Shown here piece by piece: positions 63,205 through 64,000 of a stretch of 64,000 nt of DNA. Numbering within the stretch: position 1 is the first letter of the stretch; every line of letters begins with the position of its first letter. A program made the translations under genes and the position numbers. The DNA is taken from assembly GCF_009674495.1 (NCBI RefSeq), contig NZ_WKJN01000032.1, forward strand, positions 1 through 64,000, given 5' to 3'. This stretch comes from Duganella alba. GTDB taxonomy: Bacteria > Pseudomonadota > Gammaproteobacteria > Burkholderiales > Burkholderiaceae_D. The notes under the pieces are model-generated. The model had not been told where the DNA came from and ran no database searches. It worked only from the letters and a program-made list of their open reading frames with translations.

Positions 63205-64000
63205 TCAGGTGTACTCGACGCAGCTGTCGTGGCGGCAGAAGCTGACCAGCTTGATGCCGGCTTCGGCGGCGATGTCGATCGCCAGCGTGCTGGGAGCGGA
63301 GATGGTGGCCAGCATCGGGATGTTCAGGCGCGCCGCCTTGCGCACCAGTTCATAACTGGCACGGCTGGACATGAAGACGAAGCCGAGCCGCATGTCCACG
63401 CCGTCCAGCGCCAGATGGCCGATCAGCTTATCCAGCGCGTTGTGGCGGCCCACGTCTTCGCACACGCGCAGCACGTTGCCCTGCGCGTCGCACCACGCCG
63501 CCGCGTGCACGCCGCCGGTGGCGCGCATCAGCGCCTGGTGCTCGCCCAGCTGCGCCGCCACGTTGGCGATCGCCGCTTGCAGCGCGCCCTCGGCATGCAG
63601 CGGCGCGGCGTCGATGCGCTCCGGCTGCAAATCCAGCAGTTCCAGGCTTTCGATGCCGCATACGCCGCAGCCGCTGCGGCCCGCCATCGAGCGGCGCTGC
63701 TGCTTGAGCTGGACGAATTCCTGGCTGGCGATGGTGATGTCGATTTCGAAGCTGCGCGCATGCTCGCGCACTTCAATGTCAAAAATATCAGAGCCCTGGG
63801 CAACCAGGCCTTCGGTCAGGGCAAAGCCCATGGCGAACGGCTGGAGATCCCGCGGGGTGACCATCATGACGGCATGCGAGATGCCATTGAATACCAGCGC
63901 CACCGGCACTTCCTCGATAACGCGGTCGCTGGTGCGCGTGTCGCTCGCGCCCTTGTGGCGCGTGACGGGACGCTCCTGATAACCCGTTTTGTCCGACTCC
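63205..64000 (-). CDS. fdhD: formate dehydrogenase accessory sulfurtransferase (5' end outside window)
   Basis: The gene reads from beyond base 64000 to the stop at 63205; 265 codons are visible with no in-frame stop to the window edge. N-terminal part RPVTRHKGASDTRTSDRVIEE and EVPVALVFNGISHAVMMVTP, and the catalytic SGCGVCG (C-x2-C), VCEDVGRHNALDK and SSRASYELVRKA identify FdhD. A GTG at 63909 also exists but would cut the conserved N-terminus, so the true start is outside. FdhD transfers sulfur to the bis-MGD cofactor of formate dehydrogenase-type enzymes, here most likely the YdeP-type protein at 57616. Confidence 0.93.
   Translation of the reverse strand, partial: ESDKTGYQERPVTRHKGASDTRTSDRVIEEVPVALVFNGISHAVMMVTPRDLQPFAMGFALTEGLVAQGSDIFDIEVREHARSFEIDITIASQEFVQLKQQRRSMAGRSGCGVCGIESLELLDLQPERIDAAPLHAEGALQAAIANVAAQLGEHQALMRATGGVHAAAWCDAQGNVLRVCEDVGRHNALDKLIGHLALDGVDMRLGFVFMSSRASYELVRKAARLNIPMLATISAPSTLAIDIAAEAGIKLVSFCRHDSCVEYT

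Overview
The window is one continuous piece of a high-GC betaproteobacterial chromosome. Gene content and protein style fit the Oxalobacteraceae (Massilia, Duganella, Rugamonas or Janthinobacterium type): a tsaB-rimI-udg operon, DUF1993, DUF1289/DUF1415 and DUF3297 proteins, many GGDEF/EAL and chemoreceptor genes, and intergenic GGGGTCAGACCCC-type palindromes. This placement is from family resemblance only. I saw no rRNA, tRNA, CRISPR array, complete insertion sequence or prophage.

Layout. 0-8.7 kb: start of a uracil-DNA glycosylase gene, rimI, tsaB, a thioredoxin-like protein, an orphan molybdenum hydroxylase large subunit, a large PAS/GGDEF/EAL protein and small DUF proteins. 9-15.5 kb: MltD-like transglycosylase, fabI, a DEAD-box helicase with a long leader, a DUF5694 protein and small proteins. 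15.6-24.3 kb: a regulator-rich stretch with an ECF sigma operon carrying an MFS pump, a soluble histidine kinase overlapping a LysR gene, a cation/proton antiporter, and a marR-MFS-lysR operon. 24.4-27 kb: glutamate dehydrogenase and a short malic enzyme. 27-34 kb: glycosyltransferase/ynfA operon, a chemoreceptor, a lipoprotein and an amidohydrolase.

34-49 kb is the most interesting part. It holds an EgtB/SenA-type protein divergent from selD, leuA behind a leader encoding two Leu-rich peptides, a second chemoreceptor, an Rrf2 regulator divergent from a flavin NADH dehydrogenase-like gene, the ergothioneine genes egtD-egtB, and, divergent from egtD, a five-gene ABC transporter of the PhnD-like putative selenate type. 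Together they suggest a selenium/ergothioneine neighbourhood. However, the SenA-like protein has lost all three expected iron-binding histidines, and no senB is visible.

49-60.4 kb: small HTH protein, YdeI-like protein, a DUF1800/DUF1501 secreted pair, a second GGDEF/EAL protein, a TetR-DUF1348 operon with its operator, and a regulator divergent from a YdeP-type molybdopterin oxidoreductase with a coupled partner. 60.4-62.8 kb is a tandem duplication: a 124-bp terminal-repeat element plus an esterase gene, intact in copy 1 and decayed in copy 2. The window ends in fdhD, which probably serves the YdeP-type enzyme and may once have lain next to it.

Most tightly packed groups (tsaB-rimI-udg, marR-MFS-lysR, the ABC operon, egtD-egtB, ydeP-partner) show ATGA-type overlaps or gaps of a few bases, indicating co-transcription and translational coupling.
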